From the NCBI GenBank assembly GCA_964557855.1, contig CAZLBP010000016.1:1-64000 (forward strand): a stretch of DNA of 64,000 nucleotides. Direction: 5' to 3'. The translations under genes were made by a program, and so were the position numbers. Below, piece after piece: positions 25,334 to 34,732 of the stretch (positions within the stretch are counted from its first letter, which is position 1; each line of letters starts with the position of its first letter). The notes below the pieces were generated by a model. That model did no database searches. It was not told the origin of the DNA and worked only from the letters and a program-made list of their open reading frames with translations. Source of the stretch: JAJRZL01 sp964557855 (lineage in GTDB: Bacteria > Zixibacteria > MSB-5A5 > GN15 > FEB-12).

Positions 25334-28249
25334 ATGAAGTTGAGAATACCGCTTTCAGCCATAACAGTCGTGTTCATCCTGGCGGCTTTTCAATCGGTGT
25401 CGAATGCCGCTTCGCCTGTTTTGTCTCGCGGCCTGGAACAGATACTGGATGATCCCGCCTGTCAGAAGTCTGACAGCTTGATTTCGGTTGTCATTTTCCT
25501 GGAAGACGAAGAGGGCAAATCGAGCCTGACAAAGCATCTTTCCAGCCCGCAACTGACCCGGGATGCCAGAATCCGACGTGCAGTAACGCAACTGAGGTCG
25601 GCCGGTTCGGCTTACACTGACAAATTGAAGGATCTCCTGGAAAGTCATTCGGCATTACACATCCGTAAATACTGGATCGTGCCGGCCCTGAGTGCGGATG
25701 TCCCGTTGTCCGCCATCAAGTCACTGGCCAATCTGGCAGGTGTCCGCCGGATAATCGAAGATGCTGCTTTGACGTTTGATCCACCAGTCAAGAATTCCAA
25801 GGCAGCCCCTTTGTCAACTTCGGTCTCGTCCCAAATCGAACAGTTGAACGTACCCTATCTCTGGCGTCAGGGGTTAAGCGGAGCAGGCCGGCTGGTCTGT
25901 TCTTTTGATACGGGTGTGGAGTATGATCATCCGGCGCTGGCCGGTAAGTGGCGCGGGCACAGCTCGTCATTGAATTCGGCCTGGTTTTCGAAGATATCAC
26001 CACAGATCAACCCCTCTGATCGGACCGGACACGGCACCCACACCATGGGAATTATGCTGGGCTCTTCCGGAGCAGATACGATCGGCGTGGCTCCGGGCGC
26101 GGAATGGATTACCGCCGCCGTTATCGACCAGGGCAGGCCGTTGAGCACGACTATTTCGGATATCCTCGAGGCCTTCCAGTGGGCGCTTAATCCTGACGGT
26201 GACATTAATACTTCCGATGACGTCCCGGACGTCATCCTGAACAGCTGGGGCATCCCCAAGGGTTTGTTCGAACCTTGTGATGAGACATTTGTCGATGTTA
26301 TCACGAATGTCGAAGCGGCCGGCATAGTCACGATTTTCGCGGCCGGCAATGAAGGGCCCGATGCCTCCAGCCTGCGTAACCCCGCTGATATGGCCCTTAC
26401 GCCGCTCACCTCGTTCGCGGTGGGGGCCGTTGACGGTAACAGCATCATCGCCGGTTTCTCCAGCCGCGGACCTTCATCCTGTGACGGCACGACCATCAAA
26501 CCTGAAGTGGTTGCCCCCGGTATATCGGTCCGGTCCTCCTACAAAGACGGCGAATATCGAGTATTAAGCGGTACTTCCATGGCGGCTCCCTTTATCGCCG
26601 GTGTGGTGGCGCTGATGCGGCAGTACAATCCCAACGCCACGGTGCAGCAAATAAAGAACGCTTTGATTTCATCGGCCGTTGACCTCGGTGCCGACGGACA
26701 GGATAATGCCTACGGTCACGGGTTGGTGGACGCCTCACGGCTCCTCGACTATTTGCCGTCGCCGGAATTACCGCAGTTCTCGATTGCGGGAGTTCAGTCA
26801 GTCGATGGCGGCCAGGCCAACCCGAACGAGGACTTTAAGTTCCGGCTGGTAGTTGACAATACCAACGGTTACTCGGGCGCCGTCACCGGGAGAATTGCCT
26901 CCCGGGCAGAGGCGGATCTAACGATACTCTCCAATCAGGCTGTTTTCGTGTACGATTCGACGGGTACCGTCGCTGAAAGCGATCCCCCGTTTGCCGTCCA
27001 TGTCGGTGACAACCACTACAATGGACAAGAGATCTCACTCAAGCTGATGTTGGAAGCCGCTAAAGTTAACGTCGTGGATACGCTGGAATTCACTCTGACG
27101 GTAGGTTACAAACCTATCGGTACATTTGCCACGCTGACCACATCCCAGATAGATCTCACGGTATCGGACTTCGGTCAGTACGGATTGGCGCCGGGTTCCA
27201 TTTACAACGTACTTGGAGAAGGCTTCCGCGTCAACGGCAGTATGAATCTGTTGTATGAGGCGGGAATTCTACTGGGACGGAACTCCGACCAGCTTGCTAC
27301 GAGTGTTCGAGACAGTCTGGGCAATTACGCAGTATCGGATTTCGAGCCCATCGCCACACTGTCGGAATCCTGGAACGGACCGAATGGGGGTATCCACCGC
27401 AGCGCTACTTTGCAGGATGTCGGTTCCGGAAATCCTCTGCCGGTAACCATCACTCAGGAAGTAATAACCTACCCTCTCATTGACGACAACGGTCTGGTCA
27501 TTCTCAAGTACAAGCTCCGCAATTCAGGCTTTTCAGACTTAACCGGAGTACATTTCGGTGTTCTGGCTGATTTTGATCTGTTAGGAGAATTCGATCATGT
27601 GGGCTACGATGCTGAGTTGAACCTGTTGTATCAATACAGCAGCAGCGGACCGGCGGTCGGCCTGATTGGCCTGAACAACATCAGTTTGCTTAATGCGTTC
27701 GAGAACGGCGCGGACAAATCCGGAATGACGAACTGGAAACTCATGCAAGTGCTGCGGTCAGAATCCCACGACTTCCTGCCGGATAGTGATGCCGATTGGA
27801 TCATTGCATCCGGTTCAGGGGCGCTCGATATTCCGGCCCGTGACAGTGTGGAGCTGGTTCTGGCGATAATCGGAGGATACGATTTGTCGATCGTGTACGA
27901 TAACAGCGCAGCCGCCCGAGAGCTGTACCGCATGAGCACCGATATCGACGATTCCAAGCCATTGACGCCGAACGAATTCAGCCTCTCCCAGAACTATCCC
28001 AACCCCTTCAACCCGACAACGACGGTGTCTTTCATGCTCCCGCATGCGGACAATGTGACATTGGACATTTACAATCTTCTGGGGCAGAAAGTAACGAGTC
28101 TGTACAGCGGCTACTTGTCCGGCGGATCGCATTCAATTGAATGGAATGCCACCACCGAATCGGGCACGTTGGTAGCCGGGGGCGTTTACTTCTACCGACT
28201 CAGTACGAGCACAGGCTCAGTTACCAGAAAAATGGTGTTTCTGAAGTAA
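25334..28249 (+). CDS. Secreted subtilisin-like serine protease (S8) with C-terminal type IX-style sorting domain
   Basis: Extracellular peptidase. A signal peptide (residues 1-25) precedes a propeptide of the inhibitor_I9 kind (about 30-150). The catalytic domain carries Asp near 192 (SFDTGVEYDHPAL), His near 232 (GHGTHTMGIM), the oxyanion Asn in AAGNEGPD and Ser near 413 (SGTSMAAPFIAG). A long beta-rich region follows, and the last 80 residues match the FlgD-like/Por secretion tail: FSLSQNYPNPFNPTT, then IYNLLGQKV, GGVYFYRL and a final RKMVFLK. That tail in FCB bacteria directs export through type IX secretion and surface attachment. Length 971. Neighbouring M6 protease has the same tail, so they may work together in protein degradation. 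Confidence 0.92.
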   Translation: MKLRIPLSAITVVFILAAFQSVSNAASPVLSRGLEQILDDPACQKSDSLISVVIFLEDEEGKSSLTKHLSSPQLTRDARIRRAVTQLRSAGSAYTDKLKDLLESHSALHIRKYWIVPALSADVPLSAIKSLANLAGVRRIIEDAALTFDPPVKNSKAAPLSTSVSSQIEQLNVPYLWRQGLSGAGRLVCSFDTGVEYDHPALAGKWRGHSSSLNSAWFSKISPQINPSDRTGHGTHTMGIMLGSSGADTIGVAPGAEWITAAVIDQGRPLSTTISDILEAFQWALNPDGDINTSDDVPDVILNSWGIPKGLFEPCDETFVDVITNVEAAGIVTIFAAGNEGPDASSLRNPADMALTPLTSFAVGAVDGNSIIAGFSSRGPSSCDGTTIKPEVVAPGISVRSSYKDGEYRVLSGTSMAAPFIAGVVALMRQYNPNATVQQIKNALISSAVDLGADGQDNAYGHGLVDASRLLDYLPSPELPQFSIAGVQSVDGGQANPNEDFKFRLVVDNTNGYSGAVTGRIASRAEADLTILSNQAVFVYDSTGTVAESDPPFAVHVGDNHYNGQEISLKLMLEAAKVNVVDTLEFTLTVGYKPIGTFATLTTSQIDLTVSDFGQYGLAPGSIYNVLGEGFRVNGSMNLLYEAGILLGRNSDQLATSVRDSLGNYAVSDFEPIATLSESWNGPNGGIHRSATLQDVGSGNPLPVTITQEVITYPLIDDNGLVILKYKLRNSGFSDLTGVHFGVLADFDLLGEFDHVGYDAELNLLYQYSSSGPAVGLIGLNNISLLNAFENGADKSGMTNWKLMQVLRSESHDFLPDSDADWIIASGSGALDIPARDSVELVLAIIGGYDLSIVYDNSAAARELYRMSTDIDDSKPLTPNEFSLSQNYPNPFNPTTTVSFMLPHADNVTLDIYNLLGQKVTSLYSGYLSGGSHSIEWNATTESGTLVAGGVYFYRLSTSTGSVTRKMVFLK

Positions 28250-28337
28250 AATCGCTTCTATAATCTTGCTTTTTGAAACGTCACCGCCTGATTGAGGGTT
28301 ACAATTATGGAACGACGAACAACCTGAGGAAAGCCAG

Positions 28338-31118
28338 ATGTTTGGAATGAATAAAGTACTATTGATATCAGCGGCGACGCTTCTTACGACCTGTGTTTCA
28401 ACGCGAGCAGTAGCTCCAACACCGGAAGCAATCGAACGTTGGCAGGCAGAAGGGGTCTATGAGCGGAAAGTGGCGAATTGGAAGGCATTCAAGGAACGGG
28501 GCGGCTGTTCACCAGCGGATCATTCACCGTTCGACAAAAGCAGACGCGCAGAGCGGATGGCCTCCGACTTCCAGCAGGTCGATACCGCTCGAGCTATCGT
28601 TATTTTGGTCGATTTTTCTGACAACGTTTACCTCAGCGGATTCGCAGCCGGTGAGCCGGAGCAGTTCGATTCCATTTTGTTTTCGGATCGGCAAACAGAC
28701 TCGATCTTCAATCCGTCCGGCTCGATGACCGATTACTACATGGAAGTATCACACGGTCAGTTCTACATCCAGGGCGATATTTACGGCTGGTATCGGATGC
28801 CGAACACCTACGCCTACTACGAGAACGGTGATGACGGGCTTACCAAGGGTCCGGAACTGGCCCGACACGCAGTCGATGCCGCCGAGGCCGATGGTGTGGA
28901 CTTCAGCCTGTATGATAGTAACAACGACGGTCACTGTGACGGACTGATTATCATTCATGCCGGCAGAGGGGCCGAGGAAGGTGGGTTTGGTATCTGGTCA
29001 CATAAGGCCAACCTCTCGCCGGCGGTTCTGCTCGACGGAGTTCTGCTGAGCAACTATAACATGAACCCCGAAGAAACCGGGTCGACCAACTCGTTGTCGC
29101 ATATCGGCGTAGTAGTCCACGAATACGGTCACTTCCTTGGTCTGCCCGACCTGTATGATATCGATTATCAACCGACTACTTCCGATGGTCTGGGACGCTG
29201 GTCCCTGATGGCCAGCGGCAATTACCTCGGCGGCTCAAAGAAACCGGCCCATCTCGACGCCTGGTGTAAGGCGCAAGTCGGCTTCATCAGCTTCACTAAT
29301 GTGGACGCTAACATGGATTCCGCGATAATCCCGGCGGCTGAGTACAACCCGGTAGCCTATCGTCTCAGAAATTCTTTCACGCCACTGAACGAGTATTGGA
29401 TTGTGGAGAATCGCCAGAAGACGGGCTTTGATATCGACCTGCCCGGCTCCGGATTGTGCATCTATCATGTTGATCTTGCGGCGCAGCCTCAGAATAACGA
29501 CCCGTTCCGGTACTACGTTGCCCTGGAGCAGGCCGACGGCAAGAACGATCTCGCCTTTACGAACAACAATGTGGGTGACGCCGGTGATCCGTTCCCCGGC
29601 TCGACAAACAACCGGAACTTCCATACGTTCAGCAATCCCAATTCCCTGACCAACGTGGGCGGTCTCATGACCAGAATCGGCGTCTGGGACATATCGGACA
29701 ATGACTCGGTGATGTATGCAGATTTAGATGTCGATTTTTCGCGACCGTGGATCAGTCTGAATTCGTATCACTTCACGAGCGATCCCCCTGATGGCGACGG
29801 CGATACGTTATTGGAGCCGGGGGAAACCGTCAGCTTCTACTGCGAAGTCGAAAACGATATGTTGAGCGTCTACAATATCTACGCTACGCTGGAAACAGAC
29901 AATCCGGATGTTTCCTTCGTCACGCAGACGACAGCGTTCAATGATCCAAACGTGAATCTGCTCCGCGGCGGGGTAGCCGCCAATATTCTCCCGATTAAGT
30001 TCACGATGGCCGACAGCGTTACGCCGATTATTGACTCATTCTTCCTTACCATTACCGTAGACTCTTTGCCGGGGTTTCCCGGCACCGCTGACTTCCAGAA
30101 GCAGTTCAGTCTGGAACGGGTGGTCGGCGCGCCGCAAATACTGTTGGTGGACGACGATGGGGCTGATTCGGTTGAAGAGTCTTACCAAGAGGCCTTTCTT
30201 CGCCTGCGCGTACCGGTTCGCGTGTGGCGAACGCAGATAAGCGGCGTGCCAAGCGAGTCCGACTTATTGAACTACAACAGCATCTTCTGGATTTCCGGCA
30301 AAGCGGCCTCACCCATCGGCACCGGGGATATGGCTGCCATGAAAACGGCTATGGATAACGGGCTCAGCGTTTTCTTGTCTACACTCAATGGTATTGAAGA
30401 TATGCATGAATTGGACAGCTCCTTTATGGCGGAATACTTCCGTGCTTATTTGGCTGACAGCACTGCGGGAAGCGGCCTATTCAATTTCGAGTTCCATGGT
30501 GTCGAGGGTTCCGGTGTCGGCCACGACACCAAATACTTCATGAGCGCCGGCGGGTTCGGAGCCACGGACACGTACATATTGGGAGCTCAGAATGGTGGCA
30601 AAACGACTTTCGAGTCCAGGTCTCAGATGGTAGGCAAGCCGTACGCTGTCAGCTACACCGGCAGCCATAAGAGTGTTATACTTGCGTTCCCGGCAGGTTA
30701 TATCAATAATGGTCAACCCGGATATGACAATATCGATACCCTCCTGGCCAGGACTCTGGACTACTTTGGCGGCATAGCCACTTCAGTGTACGATGGTAAA
30801 CCGTTCGTACCGTTGCCGAGGACCTTCGAGCTGTATCAGAATTATCCGAACCCGTTTAATCCGATAACGACCATATCATATACTTTGCGATCCGTAGAGA
30901 CGACGCGCGGTATACCACCGGCAACGAATCTGTCCATCTACAATATCCTGGGACAGAAGGTGACCACGCTCGTTGACCAAATCCAGGCTCCCGGAACGTA
31001 TTCGGTGGATTGGGACGGTAGGAGCAAAACGGGAGAAACTATGGCTTCCGGCGTATATTTCTACCGCCTGGAGCGCGGAGACGAAGCTGTCACGCGCAAG
31101 ATGGTATTAGTTAAGTGA
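28338..31118 (+). CDS. Secreted M6-family metalloprotease (immune inhibitor A-like) with type IX-style tail
   Basis: Extracellular zinc peptidase. ATG 28338 follows GAGGAAA; ATG 28347 is an alternative. Signal peptide residues 1-25. The M6 core contains the extended zinc motif HEYGHFLGLPD near residue 260, preceded by GLIIIHAGRGAEEGG and followed by LGRWSLMASG (Met-turn), as in immune inhibitor A proteins. Middle beta domains include DPDGDGDTLLEPGETV-like acidic loops that may bind calcium. The C-terminal domain repeats the YPNPFNP sorting tail (FELYQNYPNPFNPITT, IYNILGQKV, SGVYFYRL, RKMVLVK). Length 926. It starts 89 bases after the S8 protease and has a terminator after it, so the pair may be one transcript. 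Confidence 0.9.
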   Translation: MFGMNKVLLISAATLLTTCVSTRAVAPTPEAIERWQAEGVYERKVANWKAFKERGGCSPADHSPFDKSRRAERMASDFQQVDTARAIVILVDFSDNVYLSGFAAGEPEQFDSILFSDRQTDSIFNPSGSMTDYYMEVSHGQFYIQGDIYGWYRMPNTYAYYENGDDGLTKGPELARHAVDAAEADGVDFSLYDSNNDGHCDGLIIIHAGRGAEEGGFGIWSHKANLSPAVLLDGVLLSNYNMNPEETGSTNSLSHIGVVVHEYGHFLGLPDLYDIDYQPTTSDGLGRWSLMASGNYLGGSKKPAHLDAWCKAQVGFISFTNVDANMDSAIIPAAEYNPVAYRLRNSFTPLNEYWIVENRQKTGFDIDLPGSGLCIYHVDLAAQPQNNDPFRYYVALEQADGKNDLAFTNNNVGDAGDPFPGSTNNRNFHTFSNPNSLTNVGGLMTRIGVWDISDNDSVMYADLDVDFSRPWISLNSYHFTSDPPDGDGDTLLEPGETVSFYCEVENDMLSVYNIYATLETDNPDVSFVTQTTAFNDPNVNLLRGGVAANILPIKFTMADSVTPIIDSFFLTITVDSLPGFPGTADFQKQFSLERVVGAPQILLVDDDGADSVEESYQEAFLRLRVPVRVWRTQISGVPSESDLLNYNSIFWISGKAASPIGTGDMAAMKTAMDNGLSVFLSTLNGIEDMHELDSSFMAEYFRAYLADSTAGSGLFNFEFHGVEGSGVGHDTKYFMSAGGFGATDTYILGAQNGGKTTFESRSQMVGKPYAVSYTGSHKSVILAFPAGYINNGQPGYDNIDTLLARTLDYFGGIATSVYDGKPFVPLPRTFELYQNYPNPFNPITTISYTLRSVETTRGIPPATNLSIYNILGQKVTTLVDQIQAPGTYSVDWDGRSKTGETMASGVYFYRLERGDEAVTRKMVLVK

Positions 31119-31147
31119 TTACGCATCAATAGATTAAGTTAAGGCAT

Positions 31148-31174
31148 AGCCGTCACTTCCGTGGCGGCTTTTTT
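31148..31174 (+). terminator. Rho-independent terminator after the M6 protease
   Basis: AGCCGTCAC / GTGGCGGCT pair over nine positions with one wobble around a TTCC loop (31148-31169), followed by a run of T to 31174. It separates the protease unit from the iron operon. Confidence 0.85.
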
Positions 31175-31223
31175 CTTGGATTGCAGAAAAATGTGATTTT
31201 TTTCACTTTTGTATGGAAATCAC

Positions 31224-31252
31224 TTGACATTTTTCAGGTATAAGACGATAAT
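31224..31252 (+). promoter_or_regulatory. Promoter of the fur-feo operon
   Basis: TTGACA (31224-31229), 17-base spacer, GATAAT (31247-31252), near-consensus. Transcription would start around 31259, exactly at the Fur-box-like sequence, which fits repression by steric block. Confidence 0.75.
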
Positions 31253-31258
31253 TGAAAT

Positions 31259-31273
31259 TGAAAATCGTTTTCA
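31259..31273 (+). promoter_or_regulatory. fur box: Fur-box-like operator
   Basis: TGAAAATCGTTTTCA matches the 7-1-7 Fur core TGATAATnATTATCA at 11 of 14 arm positions and is itself nearly palindromic. It covers the predicted start point of the fur-feo transcript, so Fur would repress its own operon when iron is plentiful. The AATTGAAATTG just upstream may add a second overlapping half-site. Confidence 0.7.
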
Positions 31274-31299
31274 TTTGCACTGTGGAGAGTGATTGAAGA

Positions 31300-31758
31300 A
31301 TGCGCGAGTTTCTAAAGACAAAAGGATTCAAGATGACGCCCCAACGGGAGTTGATCTTTCGTGCGTTCTTTGAGCTTGGTGACCATGTTTCTGTGGACGA
31401 ATTGTATGAGAAGGTGCGCGCCCAGGATCGGTCCGTCGGTTACAGTACGGTTTGGCGCAACTTGAAGCTGATCTGCAAAGTAGGTCTGGCCGAGGAAGTG
31501 AATCTGGGCGACGGTGTGACCCGCTATGATCGAGTGACACAGGTCCCGCACGGTCACTTGTTCTGCGTGTCATGCAAGCAGTTAACTGAGTTCAGCGTAG
31601 AGCAAATTGTTGGAATACTGGCGCAGCAAGCCGGAAACCTGGACTTCTCGCCGGAGACATTCAAAATAGAAGTACATGGTTATTGCCAGGATTGTCTGCA
31701 GCAAATGAAGACGGCCGAACCACCGGGCGATCGATATTCGAAGTCGTGGAAGAAATAA
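31300..31758 (+). CDS. fur: Fur-family metal-responsive repressor
   Basis: Dimeric metal-dependent DNA-binding regulator. The N-terminal winged helix contains MTPQRELIFRAF and a recognition helix YSTVWRNLKLICKVGL. The dimerisation domain includes HGHLFCVSCKQLTEF and a second CxxC (YCQDC), the structural zinc site of Fur-type proteins. Length is 152 residues, normal. Its position directly upstream of feoA/feoB, behind a promoter with a Fur-box-like operator, argues for iron rather than zinc or peroxide sensing, though PerR or Zur activity cannot be excluded from sequence alone. The gap to feoA is 25 bases. Confidence 0.88.
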   Translation: MREFLKTKGFKMTPQRELIFRAFFELGDHVSVDELYEKVRAQDRSVGYSTVWRNLKLICKVGLAEEVNLGDGVTRYDRVTQVPHGHLFCVSCKQLTEFSVEQIVGILAQQAGNLDFSPETFKIEVHGYCQDCLQQMKTAEPPGDRYSKSWKK

Positions 31759-31783
31759 CAAGTTGGAATCGAGGTTGTTGGAA

Positions 31784-32014
31784 ATGACGTTCTTGAACTT
31801 GATGACCCCCGGCCAGAGTGGGAGAGTAGTGGGATTCACCGATGACAGTCGCATTGTCCGTCGCTTGTATGAGCTGGGTATTCAACCCGGTCGTTCAATC
31901 GTTCATTTGCGTTCCGCGCCGCTGAGGGACCCGATCGAGGTCCAGGTGGGACCGAATTGTCTGGCCTTGCGGAGAGCCGAGGCTTCAATGGTCACGGTTG
32001 AAGTGGATACGTAG
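31784..32014 (+). CDS. feoA: FeoA ferrous iron transport accessory protein
   Basis: Small cytoplasmic SH3-like protein that supports FeoB. ATG 31784 is chosen since GAGG lies nine bases upstream; TTG 31763 would add seven residues with no ribosome site. The 76-residue product has the family pattern: LMTPGQSGRVVGF, then VRRLYELGIQPGRSI and PIEVQVGPNCLALRRAEA. It lies between fur and feoB, 21 bases before the FeoB start. Confidence 0.88.
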   Translation: MTFLNLMTPGQSGRVVGFTDDSRIVRRLYELGIQPGRSIVHLRSAPLRDPIEVQVGPNCLALRRAEASMVTVEVDT

Positions 32015-32035
32015 GGAATTGGGGTATGTCTGACG

Positions 32036-34453
32036 ATGCTGCGTCGCCCACCGACTCGTTCAACTACGGATTCCTGCACTATCGCGATATGTGGTAATCC
32101 CAACTGCGGGAAAACCACGATTTTCAATGCGATTACGGGGCTCAATCAGCATGTAGCCAATTACCCGGGCGTGACGGTCGAAAAAGTGAGCGGGCGTTTC
32201 ACCGTGGCCGATAACACTGAACCGTACACATTGGTCGATATTCCGGGAACGTACTCATTGTCGGCATTTTCTCCTGACGAAGATATTGCTGTCTCGGCAC
32301 TGAGCGGCAGCCTGCCCGGCACGGTACTGCCCGACGCCATCATTTGCGTACTGGACGCTACTCATCTGGAGCGAAGCCTCGCGTTTCTGCTGCAGGTGAT
32401 GGAGATCGGCCGGCCGGTTGTGGCGGCGGTCAATATGGTCGATTTGGCCGAGAGGCATGGGCTGCAGATAGACTATCAGAAGATGTCGGAGGCGCTGGGA
32501 GGAATTCCCGTAGTCCCGGTGGTCGGCAACCGACAAAGAGGAATTTCGGAACTCAAACAAGCCGTACAAGAGGCGATTAGCACAAAGGTCAGCGGCAGCC
32601 GGCGAATATACGGTGACGATGTCGAATCGCTGATTGATTCCTTGCATGTGACCTGCCAGGACGGTCATCGTACACGAGCTGGGTACCTTCGGATCATCTT
32701 CGACGTCGAAGGTGAGGCTGAAAGGCGGTTTAGAGAGGAAGAATCCGACCGCAGTGTCGCGGTGTTGCGTGAGGGCCGCCGGAGGATTCGAGCGAAGCAC
32801 GGATCTTTGTCGATGGCGGAAACGAGCGCCCTGTCTCGCCGGGCGTCGGAGATCTTTGAACAGACCGTCTTCCAGAAAGAGCAACCATACCGGAGCACCT
32901 CGGAGCGAATAGACCGGTACCTCTTACACCCGGTGCTGGGCCCCATCGTTTTGGGGTTGACCATGATCATCGTGTTCCAGTCGATATTCAGTTGGGCGGA
33001 GCCAATCATGGACTTGATTGACGGCTTCTTCGGTTCTTTGGCGACCACGGTCGCCGGCTCCATGTCACCCGGTCCGCTGCGATCTCTGCTGACGAACGGC
33101 ATCATCGGTGGTGTGGGGTCGGTGCTCATTTTCATTCCCCAGATAGTTATTTTGTTCGTCTTCATCTCTATGCTGGAAGATTCCGGTTACATGTCGCGAG
33201 CGGCCTTTTTGGTGGATCGCTTGTTTCGCTGGTGCGGCTTGTCCGGCAAGTCGTTTATTCCCATGTTGTCCTCGTTTGCTTGCGCCATTCCCGGCATTCT
33301 GGCGACGCGCACTATTGAGGATCGCAAGCTCCGCATAATCACGATGATGGTCGCGCCGCTCATGACCTGTTCGGCGCGCCTGCCCGTGTACGCGATCATG
33401 ATCGCCGCCTTCATTCCCTACCGAACCTATCTGGGTATCTTCAATCTCCAGGGCATAGTGTTGACCGTTCTTTATCTCGTCGGTATTGTGGTCGCTATAG
33501 TCGTATCATTCGTATTGAAGCAGCTCGTGTTCAAGACGGAACGCGGAAGCTTCATGTTGGAACTGCCGTCATACAAAATGCCGACCTTCAAGTCCGTAGG
33601 CATACGTGTTTTCAATCGCGCCCGGGCTTTTGTTTATCGGGCCGGCACGGTGATTCTGGCTATCACTGTGATTATCTGGGCTTTGGGCTATTTCCCGCAT
33701 GAAAAGGCGATATCGTCGCAGTTCGAACAGGAAGCGGCCCAGTTGGAGGCGGAGTATGCAGCGGTCTCAGCCCGACTGGGAACTCAGCTTGAGGCAGTTC
33801 GCGAAACCGTTCCGCCCGAGCAAGGAACTCTGCTCCATGAGATTGAGACCCGGTTGGAGACAGCCTCCACCCCGGATGAAATGGCTCTTGTCAGCAATGA
33901 ATTGATGAATCGAACCCCGGAGTTGTCGGCAGTGATCGGCCTGGCGTATGAGATTCATGCGCGAAAGTTGGACCTGGCGGCGGCGAAAGACAGTCTGGCA
34001 AACGCCGAAGCCGGCGCTCATATCCGGAATTCCTACTTCAGCCGCATCGGCCGGACAATTGCGCCGCTCTTCGCGCCCCTGGGGTGGGACTGGAAAGTAT
34101 CGATGGCTGCCCTGGCGGCCTTTCCCGCCCGAGAGGTGATCATAGCCACGCTGGGAACCATATATAACTTGGGCAGTGAAGTCGATGAAGAGTCGACGTC
34201 CTTGATCGATAAGATGCGACAAGCCCGCTGGGAGGAAGGGGCTCGAAAAGGTGAGTTGGTCTTCTCGCCGGCCGTGGCGTTGTCGATCATGATATTCTTC
34301 GCTCTGTGTTGCCAGTGCGGAGCGACGTTGGTGACAATCAAGAAGGAAACAAGCACCTGGAAATACGCCGTGTTCACGTTCGCCTATATGACGAGCCTGG
34401 CCTATCTCTGTTCGATGGGGGCGTATCAACTGTTTTCGCAAGTGTGGTATTGA
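32036..34453 (+). CDS. feoB: FeoB ferrous iron transporter
   Basis: Inner-membrane Fe2+ transporter with a GTPase domain. G1 is GNPNCGKTT near residue 20, G3 is in DIPGTYSL, and NMVDLAERHG holds the G4-type NxVD. The helical NFeoB region follows, then about nine transmembrane helices with two Gate domains (SFACAIPGILATRT in the first). Length 805 residues is longer than usual. The extra length includes a charged helical stretch at about residues 555-650 (rich in Glu, Ala and Leu) just before the conserved segment SRIGRTIAPLFAPLGWDWK. ATG 32036 is used; an ATG ten bases upstream is in another frame. A small Cys-containing membrane gene overlaps its stop. Confidence 0.92.
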   Translation: MLRRPPTRSTTDSCTIAICGNPNCGKTTIFNAITGLNQHVANYPGVTVEKVSGRFTVADNTEPYTLVDIPGTYSLSAFSPDEDIAVSALSGSLPGTVLPDAIICVLDATHLERSLAFLLQVMEIGRPVVAAVNMVDLAERHGLQIDYQKMSEALGGIPVVPVVGNRQRGISELKQAVQEAISTKVSGSRRIYGDDVESLIDSLHVTCQDGHRTRAGYLRIIFDVEGEAERRFREEESDRSVAVLREGRRRIRAKHGSLSMAETSALSRRASEIFEQTVFQKEQPYRSTSERIDRYLLHPVLGPIVLGLTMIIVFQSIFSWAEPIMDLIDGFFGSLATTVAGSMSPGPLRSLLTNGIIGGVGSVLIFIPQIVILFVFISMLEDSGYMSRAAFLVDRLFRWCGLSGKSFIPMLSSFACAIPGILATRTIEDRKLRIITMMVAPLMTCSARLPVYAIMIAAFIPYRTYLGIFNLQGIVLTVLYLVGIVVAIVVSFVLKQLVFKTERGSFMLELPSYKMPTFKSVGIRVFNRARAFVYRAGTVILAITVIIWALGYFPHEKAISSQFEQEAAQLEAEYAAVSARLGTQLEAVRETVPPEQGTLLHEIETRLETASTPDEMALVSNELMNRTPELSAVIGLAYEIHARKLDLAAAKDSLANAEAGAHIRNSYFSRIGRTIAPLFAPLGWDWKVSMAALAAFPAREVIIATLGTIYNLGSEVDEESTSLIDKMRQARWEEGARKGELVFSPAVALSIMIFFALCCQCGATLVTIKKETSTWKYAVFTFAYMTSLAYLCSMGAYQLFSQVWY

Positions 34454-34641
34454 TGGAAATGCTCTGGCAGTATGTGGTAATCGGGCTTCTGCTGGGTGCG
34501 GCGGTGGTCTACCTGGTGGTTCACTTCGTGCGGCGGAGACGGAAAGACAGTTGTCGTAACTGTGCCGCTTACAAAGCCATCATGGACAGACAGCCAAAAC
34601 CGGGTCCCCAGGCATCCGGGAGGCAGACCTCAAATCATTGA
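34453..34641 (+). CDS. FeoB-associated Cys-rich membrane protein
   Basis: A 62-residue protein whose ATG overlaps the FeoB stop (TGATG), so translation is coupled. One N-terminal helix (WQYVVIGLLLGAAVVYLVVHF) is followed by RRRRKDSCRNCAAYKA with a CxxC pair. This matches the small FeoB-associated membrane proteins (PF12669-like) found after feoB in many bacteria, with a proposed but unproven role in FeoB assembly or iron binding. Confidence 0.8.
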   Translation: MEMLWQYVVIGLLLGAAVVYLVVHFVRRRRKDSCRNCAAYKAIMDRQPKPGPQASGRQTSNH

Positions 34642-34732
34642 TTTCGATCGGTTCCGGCTTTATATACTTCCCGACAAGACGAAGTCTGCCCGGCAGGCGC
34701 AATGTAAGAGCACTTTAAGTACGGAGTAGGAG

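Noticed and set aside
32026..32099. ATG ten bases upstream of FeoB
   Set aside because: Different frame that ends within about 25 codons; FeoB is supported from 32036 by its G1 motif.
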